From contig NZ_MKSQ01000007.1 in the NCBI RefSeq assembly GCF_001898115.1, positions 347,324-411,323 on the forward strand: a stretch of 64,000 nucleotides of DNA, written 5' to 3'. The stretch is from Allobosea sp. 67-29. Its GTDB lineage: Bacteria > Pseudomonadota > Alphaproteobacteria > Rhizobiales > Beijerinckiaceae. Shown piece by piece: positions 8,364 to 18,708 of the stretch. The notes below the pieces were generated by a model. The model saw nothing but the letters and a program-made list of their open reading frames with translations, did no database searches and was not told where the DNA came from. Position numbers and translations under genes: made by a program. Each line of letters begins with the position of its first letter. Within the stretch, counting starts at the first letter, position 1.

Positions 8364-8839
8364 GCCGGCTCAGCCATCTCGACGCGCAAGGCGCTGCGCA
8401 TATGGTCGATGTCGGCGGCAAGGCCGAGACCAGCCGCATGGCGGTCGCCGAAGGCCAGGTGGTGATGGCGCCCGAGACCATCGCGATCGTGCGCGACGGC
8501 AACGCCAAGAAGGGCGACGTGCTCGGCACCGCCCGTCTTGCCGGCATCATGGCGGCGAAGCGCACCCATGAGTTGATCCCGCTCTGCCACCCGCTGCTGT
8601 TGAGCAAGATCGCGGTCGATCTGGAGATCGACGAGGCCCTGCCGGGCGTGCGCGTGCGCGCGGAGGTGAAGATGAAGGGCCAGACCGGCGTCGAGATGGA
8701 GGCGCTGACCGCCGTCTCCGTCGCCTGCCTCACCGTCTACGACATGGTCAAGGCGGTGGACCGGGCCATGCGGATCGAGAATATCCACCTGATTCACAAG
8801 TCCGGCGGGCAATCCGGCGATTACGACGCCGTGGGCTAG
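8360..8839 (+). CDS. moaC: Cyclic pyranopterin monophosphate synthase
   Basis: 159 residues, the usual length. The signature [13 protein letters not shown] and the active-site K-x-K in [14 protein letters not shown] are intact. With MoaA it converts GTP to cPMP, the first committed intermediate of molybdenum cofactor. The GTG start overlaps the trpC stop, so moaC is translated from the tryptophan operon message. That trp-mo linkage is conserved in this clade. Confidence 0.97.
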   Translation: MSRLSHLDAQGAAHMVDVGGKAETSRMAVAEGQVVMAPETIAIVRDGNAKKGDVLGTARLAGIMAAKRTHELIPLCHPLLLSKIAVDLEIDEALPGVRVRAEVKMKGQTGVEMEALTAVSVACLTVYDMVKAVDRAMRIENIHLIHKSGGQSGDYDAVG

Positions 8840-8900
8840 GACCGACAAGCGGGTTTCCGTTTTCGAATGCACCCGATGCGATCCCAAAAGGCATCCTGAC

Positions 8901-10112
8901 ATGGCTCTCACTCCGGTCCCGGTCGCGCTCAAGGCCCTGCTCGACAGCGTCCCGGGGCCGACCGGCAGCGAAACCCTGCCACTGGCGCGCTGCGCCTGGC
9001 GCGTGCTCGCCGCCGATGTGAAGGCGCTGCGCACCCAGCCGCCCTTCGCCAATGCCGCCATGGATGGCTATGCCGTCCGTGCCGACGACATGGCGGCCGG
9101 CCAGCAGCTCCGCGTCATCGGCGAATCGGCGGCCGGCCGGCGCTTCGACGGCAGCCTGGGCTCAGGCGAGGCCGTGCGCATCTTCACCGGCGCACCGATG
9201 CCGGAAGGAGCCGACAGCGTCCTGATGCAGGAGAATGCCGAAGGCGTCGGCGGGCCGGTCATCACGGTGCGCGAGCCCGTCGCCAGGGGCCGGCATGTGC
9301 GCGCGGCCGGGCTCGATTTTCGCGAAGGCGACGTTCCGCTGATGGCCGGGCGCGTGCTCGACAGCGCCGCACTCGGCCTCGCCGCCGCGATGGGACATCC
9401 GCGATTGCCGGTCCGGCGCAAGCCGCGCGTCGCCATCCTCGCCACCGGCGACGAACTGGTCGCGCCGGGGGAACCGGCCGGTCCCGACCAGATCGTCGCA
9501 TCCAATTCCTTCGCCTTGATGGCGCTGGTCGAAAAGGCCGGCGGCGAAGCGCTCGACCTCGGCATCGCGCGCGACGACCACGACGATCTCGCCGCTCGGA
9601 TCGGCGCCGCTCGGGCCGCCGATGCCGACGTGCTGATCACGCTCGGCGGGGCGTCGGTCGGCGACCACGACCTCGTGCAGGAGGCGCTGAAGCGGGCCGG
9701 CATGAATCTCGGCTTCTGGAAGATCGCGATGCGGCCCGGCAAGCCGATGATGACCGGCCGGCTCGACCGCATGGTGGTGCTCGGCCTGCCCGGCAATCCC
9801 GTCTCCTCGATCGTCTGCGGCCACCTCTTCCTGCTGCCGCTGGTCGAGGCCCTGCTCGGCACGCACGACCCGGGTCGCGATCGCTCGATCCCGGCGATCC
9901 TCGGAAAAGATATGCCGGCTAATGATGAGCGCGAGGATTATGTCCGCTCCGATCTCGCACTGACTCCCGCCGGATGGGTGACGACGCCCTTCGACAAGCA
10001 GGACTCTTCGATGCTCGGCACATTGGCACGCGCCGGCGCGCTGACGATCCGGCCGGCACATGCAAAGCCGGCTAAGCAGGGCGATGCCTGCCGGATCCTG
10101 CCATTGCGCTAG
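8901..10112 (+). CDS. moeA: Molybdopterin molybdenumtransferase
   Basis: 403 residues. Landmarks are N-A-A-M-D-G-Y-A near residue 51, F-T-G-A-P-M-P-E-G-A-D, I-L-A-T-G-D-E-L-V, the substrate loop T-L-G-G-A-S-V-G-D-H-D, M-R-P-G-K-P-M-M and G-L-P-G-N-P-V-S-S. It inserts molybdate into adenylylated molybdopterin. An AAAAGG ribosome site precedes ATG 8901, 61 nt after moaC. Fusions to other domains are absent. Its stop is 78 nt before the lexA start, and the LexA promoter lies in that gap. Confidence 0.97.
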   Translation: MALTPVPVALKALLDSVPGPTGSETLPLARCAWRVLAADVKALRTQPPFANAAMDGYAVRADDMAAGQQLRVIGESAAGRRFDGSLGSGEAVRIFTGAPMPEGADSVLMQENAEGVGGPVITVREPVARGRHVRAAGLDFREGDVPLMAGRVLDSAALGLAAAMGHPRLPVRRKPRVAILATGDELVAPGEPAGPDQIVASNSFALMALVEKAGGEALDLGIARDDHDDLAARIGAARAADADVLITLGGASVGDHDLVQEALKRAGMNLGFWKIAMRPGKPMMTGRLDRMVVLGLPGNPVSSIVCGHLFLLPLVEALLGTHDPGRDRSIPAILGKDMPANDEREDYVRSDLALTPAGWVTTPFDKQDSSMLGTLARAGALTIRPAHAKPAKQGDACRILPLR

Positions 10113-10119
10113 CTGCCGC

Positions 10120-10148
10120 TTGCGGAACACAAGGCGAACAGCTATAGT
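10120..10148 (+). promoter_or_regulatory. lexA promoter with LexA (SOS) box in its spacer
   Basis: A -35 TTGCGG (10120-10125) and a -10 TATAGT (10143-10148) are separated by 17 nt. A perfect alphaproteobacterial SOS box, GAAC-N7-GAAC at 10125-10139, occupies the spacer. LexA bound there would block RNA polymerase, giving the expected autoregulation of lexA independently of the trp-mo read-through transcript. Confidence 0.8.
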
Positions 10149-10190
10149 GTTCTGGCTTTGTTTCGAATCTGCGAGGCGCCGGCGAGGATC

Positions 10191-10901
10191 ATGCTCACAC
10201 GCAAGCAACACGAACTCCTGCGCTTCATCCAGGAACGCTTGCGCGAAAGCGGCGTGCCCCCGTCCTTCGACGAAATGAAGGACGCGCTCGACCTGCGCTC
10301 GAAATCCGGCATCCATCGGCTGATCATGGCGCTCGAGGAGCGCGGCTTCATCCGCCGCTTGCCGAATCGGGCACGGGCGCTCGAGGTCATCAAGATGCCG
10401 GACGGGCTTGCCGGCCCGCAGCCGCGCCGCTTCAACCCTGCGGTGGTGCAGGGCGGTCTCGGTACGCACCCCAGCCTCGCCAAGCCGCGCCCGGCCGCGG
10501 TCGAGGACGACGGCCGCTCCCCGGTCGCGATCCCGGTGATGGGCCGGATTGCCGCCGGTACGCCGATTTCGGCGATCCAGAGCCGCAGCCACACGGTGTC
10601 GCTGCCGCCGGACATGCTGGGCGCCGGCGAGCATTACGCGCTCGAGGTGCGCGGCGATTCGATGGTCGAGGCCGGCATTCTCGACGGGGATACCGTCATC
10701 ATCCGGCGGCAGGACACCGCCAATACCGGGGACATCATCGTGGCCCTGATCGACGACGAGGAAGCGACGCTGAAGCGGTTGCGGCGGCGCGGTTCCTCGA
10801 TTGCGCTCGAAGCGGCGAATCCCGCCTATGAAACCCGCGTGCTCGGCCCGGACAGGGTCAAGATCCAGGGTCGCCTGGTCAATCTGCTGCGCCGCTACTG
10901 A
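10191..10901 (+). CDS. lexA: LexA repressor
   Basis: 236 residues from ATG 10191, which opens the conserved [10 protein letters not shown]. Residues 1-65 form the winged-helix DNA-binding domain. The autocleavage site is A122-G123 in R-I-A-A-G-T-P, with catalytic Ser157 in R-G-D-S-M-V and Lys195 in A-T-L-K-R-L. The long linker between the domains is characteristic of alphaproteobacterial LexA. RecA filaments trigger self-cleavage, which derepresses DNA-damage genes. A second operator in this window lies at 38708-38722. Confidence 0.97.
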   Translation: MLTRKQHELLRFIQERLRESGVPPSFDEMKDALDLRSKSGIHRLIMALEERGFIRRLPNRARALEVIKMPDGLAGPQPRRFNPAVVQGGLGTHPSLAKPRPAAVEDDGRSPVAIPVMGRIAAGTPISAIQSRSHTVSLPPDMLGAGEHYALEVRGDSMVEAGILDGDTVIIRRQDTANTGDIIVALIDDEEATLKRLRRRGSSIALEAANPAYETRVLGPDRVKIQGRLVNLLRRY

Positions 10902-11060
10902 GCGGTTGTGCCGCCGGGCCGGGGTGTCTGCGGCGATTCTTGCCAGGACGCGAGGCCTTTCGTCTTATCCGGGCGAGACGGCGCGTTGCGGCCGGATGAG
11001 TGCGGAACGCCTGGCGGCGTCGGGAGGCATCTCCGGTTTCCGTGTGCTCATGGAGGGCCT

Positions 11061-13316
11061 TTAGAGACGCTCGGAATCGCTGCTATCGGCCTCGGGCTCT
11101 TGCGGTCGATTCGGACGAGTCCGTTCGGGCGGCGGCGGTCTGGGGCGGCTCCATGGCCGCTCGCCGCTGCCGGTCTCTGAGGAGCGGCTGCTCCAGCCGC
11201 CGACCGTGGAGTAGAAGGAGGTAGCGCCGTCGCGCGTCAGGGCCATGCGATCGACGAGTCTGGCCTCGCAGGGCGCGCTCCATGGAATGTTGGTGACGAC
11301 GAGATCGGCGCGGCGGCAATCCTCGATGATCGCCACCCGGTCGCGGGCATAGGATATGCTGCGTCCGCGGGCGTCGTGGACGACGCAGGCGCGGCTGTCG
11401 CATTCGATGCCCTTGCGCAGACTCGGGTCCTCCGGCGGACGGCCGTCGCCGTCGGCCACGAGCCATTGCTGGATAACGAAGCGGCTCGGCCGGCCGGCGA
11501 TGGCGAGGCGGCCGTCGCCGCCGCGGATGGCGAGGCCGGCGCCGTCGCGCTCGATCAGGATGTCAGGTCGTTCCGGCTTGGCGGCGGAGGCGACGCCGAG
11601 GACGAGCGGAACGGCCGCGAGCCAGCGCAGCCACGTCGTCCAGAGCGTCAGCCAAAGCAGCGACAGGGCAAAGCAGAGCAGGACGGCCGGGCCGAAGGCG
11701 ACGACCGAGACGGTCGAATGCTCGATGCCCGCGACCCAATGCGCCACCTTCAGCACGATCTCTGACGCCAGCCCCATCAGCGCCCAGGCCGGCCAGTCCA
11801 GCCCGAACGGATAGGCGAGCACGCCGAAGACGGCCGCCGGCATCACGCAGAGCGAGACGAAGGGCAGCGCCATGGCATTGCCGAGCAGGCCGAAGGGGTT
11901 GAACGTCTGGAAATGGTAGGCGCCGAAGGGCGCCGTGGCGGCCGTGGCGAGGATCGTCGTCACCAGAATGCCGAGCGTGGCGGTCCAGAGCGTGTGCAGC
12001 GGCCAGGGCAAGGCCGAGGGCGGCTGCGATCGGTCGCGCCTGTCCCAGCGCTCGGCGAAGGCGATCAGTGCCGCGACGGCGCCGAAGGACATCTGGAAGC
12101 TCGGGCCGAGCAGGGCATCGGGCTCGCGCAGCAGGACGATGATCGCCGCGAGCGCGAGGTTGCGCATGCTGAGCGCCGCCCGGTCGACGAGGATCGCACC
12201 CAGCATGACCAGCGTCATGATCAGCGAGCGCTCGGTGGCGACGTCCCCGCCGGAGAAGACGCAATAGGCGGTGGCCCCGAGCATGGCGGCAACCGCCGCT
12301 GTCTTTTTCACCGGCCAGCCGAGCGCCAGCGTCTGCGACAGGGCCAGCAGGGCCCGCACCAGCCAGAAGATCGTTCCGGCGGCCAGCACCATGTGCAGCC
12401 CGGAGATCGAGACGATGTGATAGATCCCGGCAGCGCGCAGGTCGTTGTTGGTCGCCTCGGTGATGAGGCCGCGCTTGCCGGTGACGAGCGCTGCCGCCAC
12501 GGCCCCTCCCTGCCCTCCGCCGACATCGGCGATGCGCTGGGTCAGGCCGTTGCGCGCCTTGTCGATCGCGACGTCGAGGATAAGTCGCCACGGTCTTTCG
12601 GCAGGTGCCGGGCTGAGCACGATCTTGCCGGCGATGCTGCCCACGGCACCCAGGCCGCGGAAGAAGGCGTCGCGCCCGAAATCATAGCCTCCGGCGCGCG
12701 CCGGCCCGGGCGGCGGCAGGAGCCGCGCGGTCGCGGTGATGTGGTCTCCGGCCGCGACCGTGCCGCTGCGGATGTTGACGCGCACCCGTTTCGGCCGCTT
12801 CTCAGCCGGCAGACCGGCAATGTCCGTCACCAGCAGGACGAGGCGCGCGCCGGCGTCGCGAGCCTCGACGCTTTCGACGAAGCCGCTGATCCTGCCGATG
12901 CGCGGCCGCTCCAGCATCGGCGCCGCGATGTCGGCTGTGCGCCAGATGCCCGCGGCGAAGCCGGCGAACGCCGCCGCGAAGGCGATGCAGAGCGCAGCGG
13001 CAACCGGCCGCCCGCGCAACGCCACGGCCAGCCCCGCGATGATCGCGAAGCCTCCGAGCGGTGCCCAGAGCACGGGCTCCCGGTCCGCCGCAAAATACAA
13101 CAGGATGCCGCAGCCCATCGCCACCGGCAGCCAGAGGAACGGCCGGCGTCGCTCGGCCTCCGTCAGGAAGGCGGCGCCGAGCTGGCCGCGGAGCCAGTCG
13201 AGCCAGCCGGCGGCGGGCAGGCCTGCGAGCGCGGCGGAAGGCAGGCGCGCCGGCAGGATGCCGGCCACGGCCCTCAGCGCGCTACGGCGCCCCGGCGCTG
13301 CCGGTTGCCTCGCCAT
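11061..13316 (-). CDS. comEC: ComEC/Rec2-family membrane protein
   Basis: 751 residues. After a short cytoplasmic start come several N-terminal membrane helices and a periplasmic DUF4131 region (residues about 90-225). The multi-helix Competence core follows (about 245-520), including H-I-V-S-I-S-G-L-H and [11 protein letters not shown]. This is the presumed inner-membrane channel for single-stranded DNA uptake. The C-terminus, which in full-length homologues is a metallo-beta-lactamase-like nuclease domain, is reduced to about 170 residues without an H-x-H-x-D-H motif and ends in a Pro/Arg-rich tail. No other competence gene is nearby. It is convergent with lexA and divergent from gltX. Confidence 0.9.
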   Translation of the reverse strand: MARQPAAPGRRSALRAVAGILPARLPSAALAGLPAAGWLDWLRGQLGAAFLTEAERRRPFLWLPVAMGCGILLYFAADREPVLWAPLGGFAIIAGLAVALRGRPVAAALCIAFAAAFAGFAAGIWRTADIAAPMLERPRIGRISGFVESVEARDAGARLVLLVTDIAGLPAEKRPKRVRVNIRSGTVAAGDHITATARLLPPPGPARAGGYDFGRDAFFRGLGAVGSIAGKIVLSPAPAERPWRLILDVAIDKARNGLTQRIADVGGGQGGAVAAALVTGKRGLITEATNNDLRAAGIYHIVSISGLHMVLAAGTIFWLVRALLALSQTLALGWPVKKTAAVAAMLGATAYCVFSGGDVATERSLIMTLVMLGAILVDRAALSMRNLALAAIIVLLREPDALLGPSFQMSFGAVAALIAFAERWDRRDRSQPPSALPWPLHTLWTATLGILVTTILATAATAPFGAYHFQTFNPFGLLGNAMALPFVSLCVMPAAVFGVLAYPFGLDWPAWALMGLASEIVLKVAHWVAGIEHSTVSVVAFGPAVLLCFALSLLWLTLWTTWLRWLAAVPLVLGVASAAKPERPDILIERDGAGLAIRGGDGRLAIAGRPSRFVIQQWLVADGDGRPPEDPSLRKGIECDSRACVVHDARGRSISYARDRVAIIEDCRRADLVVTNIPWSAPCEARLVDRMALTRDGATSFYSTVGGWSSRSSETGSGERPWSRPRPPPPERTRPNRPQEPEADSSDSERL

Positions 13317-13517
13317 CCTCCCGCGACCGCCCCCTGGCGGCGAGCCCCGTGCCGCGCCGCCCTCGAAACCTGCCGGCTGCGCATTGAGCGCTTAACCGCC
13401 CGGCGAAGCCATGTTACAGGGCGCGCGCCGATTGTCATGCCTGCTTCGCGGTGTATGGCATTGCCCTTTCCCACGTCTCGCCCCGGGCGGAATTCCGCCC
13501 GGCTGGAGTTGCCTTCC

Positions 13518-14936
13518 ATGAGCAATGCCGTCGTCACGCGCTTTGCGCCGTCCCCCACCGGATTCCTCCATATCGGCGGCGCCCGCACCGCGCTGTTCAA
13601 CTGGCTCTATGCCCGCCGCCATGGCGGCAAGATGCTGCTGCGCATCGAGGATACCGATCGGGAACGCTCGACCGACGCCGCCATCGCCGCCATCCTCGAC
13701 GGACTGGAATGGCTCGGCCTCGATTGGGACGGCCAGACGGTCTATCAGTTCCAGCGCGCCGCCAGGCACCGCGAGGTGGCCGAGCAGATGCTCGCGGCCG
13801 GCAGGGCCTATTACTGCTATGCGACGCCGGCCGAGCTCGAGGAGATGCGCGAGAAGGCGCGCGCCGAGGGCAAGCCGCTGCGCTATGACGGGCGCTGGCG
13901 CGATCGCGATCCGGCCACGGCGCCGGACGGCGTCAAGCCGGTCATCCGGCTGAAGGCCCCGCAGACCGGCGAGACGGTCGTGAACGACGAGGTCCAGGGC
14001 CGCGTCGTCTGGCAAAACGAGAACCTCGACGACCTCGTGCTGCTGCGCTCGGACGGAACGCCGACCTATATGCTGGCCGTCGTCGTCGACGATCACGACA
14101 TGGGCGTCACCCACATCATCCGCGGCGACGACCATCTCACCAACGCCGCCCGCCAGACGCAGATCTACGACGCGCTCGGCTGGGACGTGCCGAGCATGTC
14201 GCATATCCCGCTGATCCACGGCCCCGACGGCGCCAAGCTCTCGAAACGCCACGGCGCGCTCGGCGTCGATGCCTATCGCTCGATGGGCTATCTGCCGGTG
14301 GCGCTGCGCAACTACCTGCTGCGCCTCGGCTGGAGCCATGGCGATCAGGAGATCTTCTCGACGCAGGAGATGATCGAGCTGTTCAATCTCTCGTCGATCG
14401 GCCGCTCGCCGGCCCGCTTCGACTACGCCAAGCTGGAGAACCTCAACGGGCTCTACATGCGCCAATCGAGCGATCGTGATCTGCTCGAGGCGCTGAAGGT
14501 GATCCTGCCCGAGATCGGCCCGGCGCGCGGCATCGGCCCCGCGCTTTCGCCCGAGCTGGAGGCGAAGTTCCTCGCGGCCATGCCGGGGCTGAAGGACCGC
14601 GCCAAGACGCTGGTCGAGTTGCTCGACAGCGCCTTCTATCTCTACGCCGCGCGCCCGCTGCAGCTCGACGAGAAGGCCAAGGGTCTGCTCGACGATGCCG
14701 CGCGCGCCCGTCTGCCGGCGATCGCCGCAAAGCTCGCCGCCGTCGCGGACTGGTCGGCCGCACCGCTCGAGGCCGCCGTCCGTGCCTATATCGAGGAAGC
14801 CGGCATCAAGCTCGGCCAGGCCGCGCAGCCGCTGCGCGCGGCCCTCACGGGCCGGGCGATGTCGCCTGGGCTGTTCGACGTCATGGCGGTTCTCGGGCGC
14901 GAGGAAACGCTGGCGCGGCTGGCCGATCAGGCCTGA
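13518..14936 (+). CDS. gltX: Glutamyl-tRNA synthetase
   Basis: 472 residues from ATG 13518, the start that gives the conserved [11 protein letters not shown]. The class I signatures are H-I-G-G (HIGH) near residue 19 and K-L-S-K-R (KMSKS) near 242. Many alphaproteobacteria have two GltX paralogues, one of which charges tRNA-Gln for the amidotransferase route; which this is cannot be settled here. The open frame continues a long way upstream, but that part is antisense to comEC and is not coding. A small hairpin with TTT follows at 14989. Confidence 0.96.
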   Translation: MSNAVVTRFAPSPTGFLHIGGARTALFNWLYARRHGGKMLLRIEDTDRERSTDAAIAAILDGLEWLGLDWDGQTVYQFQRAARHREVAEQMLAAGRAYYCYATPAELEEMREKARAEGKPLRYDGRWRDRDPATAPDGVKPVIRLKAPQTGETVVNDEVQGRVVWQNENLDDLVLLRSDGTPTYMLAVVVDDHDMGVTHIIRGDDHLTNAARQTQIYDALGWDVPSMSHIPLIHGPDGAKLSKRHGALGVDAYRSMGYLPVALRNYLLRLGWSHGDQEIFSTQEMIELFNLSSIGRSPARFDYAKLENLNGLYMRQSSDRDLLEALKVILPEIGPARGIGPALSPELEAKFLAAMPGLKDRAKTLVELLDSAFYLYAARPLQLDEKAKGLLDDAARARLPAIAAKLAAVADWSAAPLEAAVRAYIEEAGIKLGQAAQPLRAALTGRAMSPGLFDVMAVLGREETLARLADQA

Positions 14937-15245
14937 TCCGGCGCCTGCCCGGCGGGGGCTGCTGCCGCTTGGGCAGGCCATGCTCCGGAGGCGGCACAAG
15001 CCGCCTTTCGGCTCGGTTGAATGCGCTGGGCAAATGGTCTAGTGACGCGCAAGTGCATTGCGCCGCAACACGACGCGACGTGCGAATATTGCTTGTACAT
15101 CAGCCGCATGGATTGCCGTTGCCTCTTCCGCTGACATGCTCTCGTCACGTCAGGCCACTCGGATGACGCACCTTCCGCAGAGCGCCGCGGACGGGGCACG
15201 GAAACGCCGGCTGAACAGCAGCGAGCCTTGAAAGGATCGGTATCG
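14937..15245. other. gltX-gltA intergenic region
   Basis: 309 nt without a supported gene. It holds the gltX terminator candidate near its start and then a less GC-rich stretch (about 15040-15130) that presumably carries the gltA promoter. I could not identify a convincing -35/-10 pair, operator or small ORF. Confidence 0.5.
14989..15009 (+). terminator. Weak intrinsic terminator after gltX
   Basis: AGGCGGC at 14989-14995 pairs with GCCGCCT at 15000-15006 around an ACAA loop, followed by TT then CGG. The stem is 7 bp and GC-rich, but the T-tract is short, so termination is probably partial. Confidence 0.45.
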
Positions 15246-16535
15246 ATGAGCGGAAATACCAGCCAGCTCCACGTCGGCGACAAGACCGTCGACATGGCGA
15301 TCAAGGAAGGGTCGGTCGGCCCGGCCGTCATCGACATCGCCAAGCTTTACGCCCAGACGGGCATGTTCACCTACGACCCCGGCTTCACCTCGACGGCGAG
15401 CTGCGAGTCGCAGATCACCTATATCGACGGCGATGCGGGCGTCCTGCTCTATCGCGGCTATCCGATCGAGCAGCTCGCCGAGCATGGCGACTTCCTCGAG
15501 ACCTGCTATCTGCTGCTCTACGGCGAGCTGCCGACGGCCGCGCAGAAGGCCGATTTCGACTACCGGATCACGCGCCACACCATGGTGCACGAGCAGATGG
15601 CCCGCTTCTTCCAGGGCTTCCGCCGCGACGCGCACCCGATGGCCGTGATGGTCGGCTCGATCGGCGCGATGTCGGCCTTCTACCACGACTCGACCGACAT
15701 CTCCGACCCGCAGCAGCGCATGATCGCCTCGATGCGGATGATCGCGAAGGTGCCGACGCTGGCCGCGATGGCCTACAAGTACACGGTCGGCCAGCCCTTC
15801 GTGTACCCGCTGAACTCGCTGGACTACACCTCGAACTTCCTGCGCATGTGCTTCGCCGTGCCGGCCGAGGAGTACAAGGTCAATCCGGTGCTGTCGCGCG
15901 CGCTCGACCGCATCTTCATCCTGCATGCCGACCACGAGCAGAACGCCTCGACCTCGACGGTGCGCCTCGCCGGCTCGTCGGGCGCCAACCCCTTCGCCTG
16001 CATCGCGGCCGGCACCGCCTGCCTCTGGGGCCCCGCCCATGGCGGCGCCAACGAGGCGGCGCTGAAGATGCTCGAGGAGATCGGGACGGTCGAGAACATC
16101 CCGAAGTACATCGCCAAGGCGAAGGACAAGAATGACCCCTTCCGCCTGATGGGCTTCGGTCACCGGGTCTACAAGAACTACGATCCGCGCGCCAAGATCA
16201 TGCAGAAGACCACGCATGAGGTGCTCAACGAGCTCGGCATCAAGGACGACCCGCTCCTCGACGTCGCGGTCGAGCTGGAGCGCATCGCGCTCTCGGACGA
16301 GTACTTCATCGAGAAGAAGCTCTATCCGAACATCGATTTCTATTCGGGCATCACGCTGAAGGCGATGGGCTTCCCGACCTCGATGTTCACCGTGCTCTTC
16401 GCCGTCGCGCGCACCGTCGGCTGGATCGCGCAGTGGAAGGAGATGATCGAGGATCCGTCCCAGAAGATCGGCCGCCCGCGCCAGCTCTACACCGGCTCGC
16501 CGAAGCGCGACTACACGCCGATCGGCCGCCGCTGA
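15246..16535 (+). CDS. gltA: Citrate synthase (type II)
   Basis: 429 residues from ATG 15246, chosen because AAAGGA lies 9 nt upstream. A TTG at 15228 would add six unconserved residues. Catalytic residues appear in [17 protein letters not shown] and N-I-D-F-Y-S-G. The N-terminal beta domain typical of NADH-regulated Gram-negative hexameric enzymes is present. It condenses acetyl-CoA with oxaloacetate at the entry to the TCA cycle. It is monocistronic, bounded by a terminator at 16560. Confidence 0.98.
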   Translation: MSGNTSQLHVGDKTVDMAIKEGSVGPAVIDIAKLYAQTGMFTYDPGFTSTASCESQITYIDGDAGVLLYRGYPIEQLAEHGDFLETCYLLLYGELPTAAQKADFDYRITRHTMVHEQMARFFQGFRRDAHPMAVMVGSIGAMSAFYHDSTDISDPQQRMIASMRMIAKVPTLAAMAYKYTVGQPFVYPLNSLDYTSNFLRMCFAVPAEEYKVNPVLSRALDRIFILHADHEQNASTSTVRLAGSSGANPFACIAAGTACLWGPAHGGANEAALKMLEEIGTVENIPKYIAKAKDKNDPFRLMGFGHRVYKNYDPRAKIMQKTTHEVLNELGIKDDPLLDVAVELERIALSDEYFIEKKLYPNIDFYSGITLKAMGFPTSMFTVLFAVARTVGWIAQWKEMIEDPSQKIGRPRQLYTGSPKRDYTPIGRR

Positions 16536-16559
16536 GCCGAAGGGCCGAGACTGCTGCTA

Positions 16560-16596
16560 AGAGGGCGCGGGGCATGACCCGCGCTCTTTCTGTTTT
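16560..16596 (+). terminator. Intrinsic terminator after gltA
   Basis: An AGAG-GCGCGGG arm pairs with CCCGCGC-TCT across a six-base loop (GCATGA), with a small GG bulge, and is followed by TTCTGTTTT. It starts 25 nt after the gltA stop. It separates gltA from the convergent lpxB. Confidence 0.75.
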
Positions 16597-16669
16597 CGGG
16601 GACACGCTGCAGGAACGCGTCGACGGCCGGCAGGGGCGGGACACCTGGCCCGGCGCCACGCGCGACGGT

Positions 16670-17842
16670 CTAAGGCCTTTCGCCGGCCGGCAGGAGCGCG
16701 AGCGCGGCCTCGACGGCGTTGACGGCCGGGCTCGGCCCCGCCGAGCGCATGATCGTCTCGACTTCCGCGAAGCCGTCGCATTGTGCCTGCCGGGCCGGGC
16801 CTTGCGCCAATATCTCCAGCATGTGCCGGCTCAGGGCGTCGGCGGTGGCCTGCTCCTGAATGAATTCGGGGACGATGTTCCGCCCGAGGATGAGGTTCGG
16901 CAAAATGACGCTCGGGAGCTTGACGAGCCGCCGGGCCAGGGCCGCCTCCCAGCTCGCTCCCCGATAGGCCGCGACCGTCGGCACGCCCGAAAGGGCCAGC
17001 TCCAGCGTCACCGTGCCGGATGCCGCCAGCGCGCCCCGGGCCGAGCGGAAAGCGGCGAGCTTGCCCGCCTCCCCGACCACGAGCTCGGGCGCAACCGGCC
17101 AGCGGGCTGCCGCCTCGGCGATGATCGGCTGCAGCCGCTCGACCGCCGGCAGGATGAAGCGGGCCTCGGGACGCGCAGCGGCGGCCCGCGCCACCGCCTC
17201 GCCGAAAACCGGCATCAGGTGATGGATTTCCGACCGCCTGCTGCCCGGCAGAACCAGGACCTGCGGCCGCTCGCTCCGATCCCGCGCCTGCTGCTCCAGC
17301 TCATCGGGGCGCAATTCGCCGAGCCGCTCCATGAGCGGATGGCCCACATAGATCGTTTCAGGTCCATGGAGACGGGCGAGCGCGGCCGGCTCGAACGGCA
17401 ACAGCGCCAGAATGCGGTCGACATGCGGTGCCATCCGGCGTGCACGGCCGGACCGCCAGGCCCAGACGCTCGGGCAGACCCAGTGCACGATCGGAATGCC
17501 CGGAGCCCGCGCGCGCACCTTCTTGGCCACGCGCAGGCAGAAATCCGGGCTGTCGATGGTCAGGAGCAGGTCCGGCTGGAAGGCGGCGACGCCGCGCGCC
17601 GCATCCTCGATTCGCCGCAGCAGCAGCGGCAGCCTTGCGATCACCGGGCCGAAGCCCATCACCGCGATGTCGGCTTGGGGAAAGAACGGCCGCAGCCCCG
17701 CCTCCGGCAAGCCATGATCGCCGACGCCGCGCAGCTCCAGCGGGCGCTCGCCCAGTCGCTCCCGCAGCGCGGCCAGGAAGCGCAGGGCCAAGGCGTCACC
17801 CGACGCCTCGCCGGCGATGATGGCCAGGCGGAAGGGGCGCAT
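16670..17842 (-). CDS. lpxB: Lipid-A-disaccharide synthase
   Basis: 390 residues, a GT19 glycosyltransferase of normal length. It begins I-I-A-G-E-A-S-G-D and includes G-F-G-P-V-I, V-L-P-G-S-R-R-S-E-I and S-G-T-V-T-L-E-L-A-L. It joins lipid X to UDP-diacylglucosamine at the inner face of the cytoplasmic membrane to make the lipid A disaccharide. Its ATG shares one base with the lpxI stop (TGATG), so it is coupled to lpxI and is the last gene of the lpxD-fabZ-lpxA-lpxI-lpxB group. Confidence 0.97.
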   Translation of the reverse strand: MRPFRLAIIAGEASGDALALRFLAALRERLGERPLELRGVGDHGLPEAGLRPFFPQADIAVMGFGPVIARLPLLLRRIEDAARGVAAFQPDLLLTIDSPDFCLRVAKKVRARAPGIPIVHWVCPSVWAWRSGRARRMAPHVDRILALLPFEPAALARLHGPETIYVGHPLMERLGELRPDELEQQARDRSERPQVLVLPGSRRSEIHHLMPVFGEAVARAAAARPEARFILPAVERLQPIIAEAAARWPVAPELVVGEAGKLAAFRSARGALAASGTVTLELALSGVPTVAAYRGASWEAALARRLVKLPSVILPNLILGRNIVPEFIQEQATADALSRHMLEILAQGPARQAQCDGFAEVETIMRSAGPSPAVNAVEAALALLPAGERP

Positions 17843-18708
17843 CAGGCGAAGCCTTCGACGAAGAGACCGAGCTCATCCGCCTGGCGGCCGAGCGCGGCCC
17901 GGTCGCCGACCAGCACCTCGCCGGCCCGAACCCCGACCCCGGAGAGCCCGGCTTCAGCGATGTTCCTCAGCGTATCCGGCCCGATGGCCGGCATGTCGAC
18001 CCGCAGGTCCTGGCCCGTCTTCGGAACCTTGACGAGGAAGCCGTCGCCCTTGCCGATCTTGAGGCGCCCGCGTGCCACCAGATCGGCGACCCGGCGGATC
18101 ATCGCATCCGTGCCTTCGGCAGCTTCGATCGCGACGACCCGATGATCGGCCAGGATCGCCGCCTGCCCGACATCGAAGGGCGACAGGGCGGCCAGCAACG
18201 CGAAGCCGCGCTCGAGCTCGGTGCGCTGCTCCGGCGACACCTGCCGGCGGCCCAGCGGCCCAAGCGGCGCCGTCATCTCGGGAGCGATCTCCGCCGGCCC
18301 GTGAACGCGAAAGCCCTGCATCTCGAAGAAGCGGACGACGCCTCGCAGCAGATGGTCGTCGCCGCCCTGAAACGCCTTCGCGAAATGCGGCAGGTGCTTC
18401 AGTGTCGAGACCTCGGGCCGCAGCGAGCCGAAGCTCGGCCGTGGCAAGGCCCCGAGCATGACGATATCGGCAATCTCGCGCCGGCGCAGTTCCTTGAGCA
18501 GACTGCCGAGCTGGCCGAGGCGATAGCGCCGGACATCGGCGCCTTCGCCGAAGGCTTCGGGGTCGGCCGCGCCGTCCAGCGCCACGATATAGGGGCGCTC
18601 GCCATGCCCCGTCACGATGCGGGCGAGCTGAAGCGGGTAGTCGCCGCTTCCCGCGATCATCGCCAGCGGCCCGCGCATCGGGGCCGCTCCTTGCATATCG
18701 GCGCTCAC
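17842..18708 (-). CDS. lpxI: UDP-2,3-diacylglucosamine pyrophosphatase LpxI
   Basis: 288 residues, DUF1009/LpxI family, with M-I-A-G-S-G-D-Y-P near the start, M-L-G-A-L-P-R-P and a C-terminal A-I-G-P-D-T-L-x-N segment. It hydrolyses UDP-2,3-diacylglucosamine to lipid X, the step done by the unrelated LpxH in enterobacteria. Its placement between lpxA and lpxB fits that role. The start overlaps the lpxA stop by 4 nt (ATGA) and the stop overlaps lpxB by 1 nt. Confidence 0.95.
   Translation of the reverse strand: MSADMQGAAPMRGPLAMIAGSGDYPLQLARIVTGHGERPYIVALDGAADPEAFGEGADVRRYRLGQLGSLLKELRRREIADIVMLGALPRPSFGSLRPEVSTLKHLPHFAKAFQGGDDHLLRGVVRFFEMQGFRVHGPAEIAPEMTAPLGPLGRRQVSPEQRTELERGFALLAALSPFDVGQAAILADHRVVAIEAAEGTDAMIRRVADLVARGRLKIGKGDGFLVKVPKTGQDLRVDMPAIGPDTLRNIAEAGLSGVGVRAGEVLVGDRAALGRQADELGLFVEGFA

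Noticed and set aside
10149-10163. Possible second LexA box (GTTC-N7-GTTT) downstream of the lexA -10
   Set aside because: The last base breaks the half-site. It could be a weak accessory site but cannot be supported by eye.
11913-13517. Long + strand open frame running into gltX
   Set aside because: The part before 13518 is antisense to comEC and has no conserved sequence; gltX begins at the ATG giving [11 protein letters not shown].
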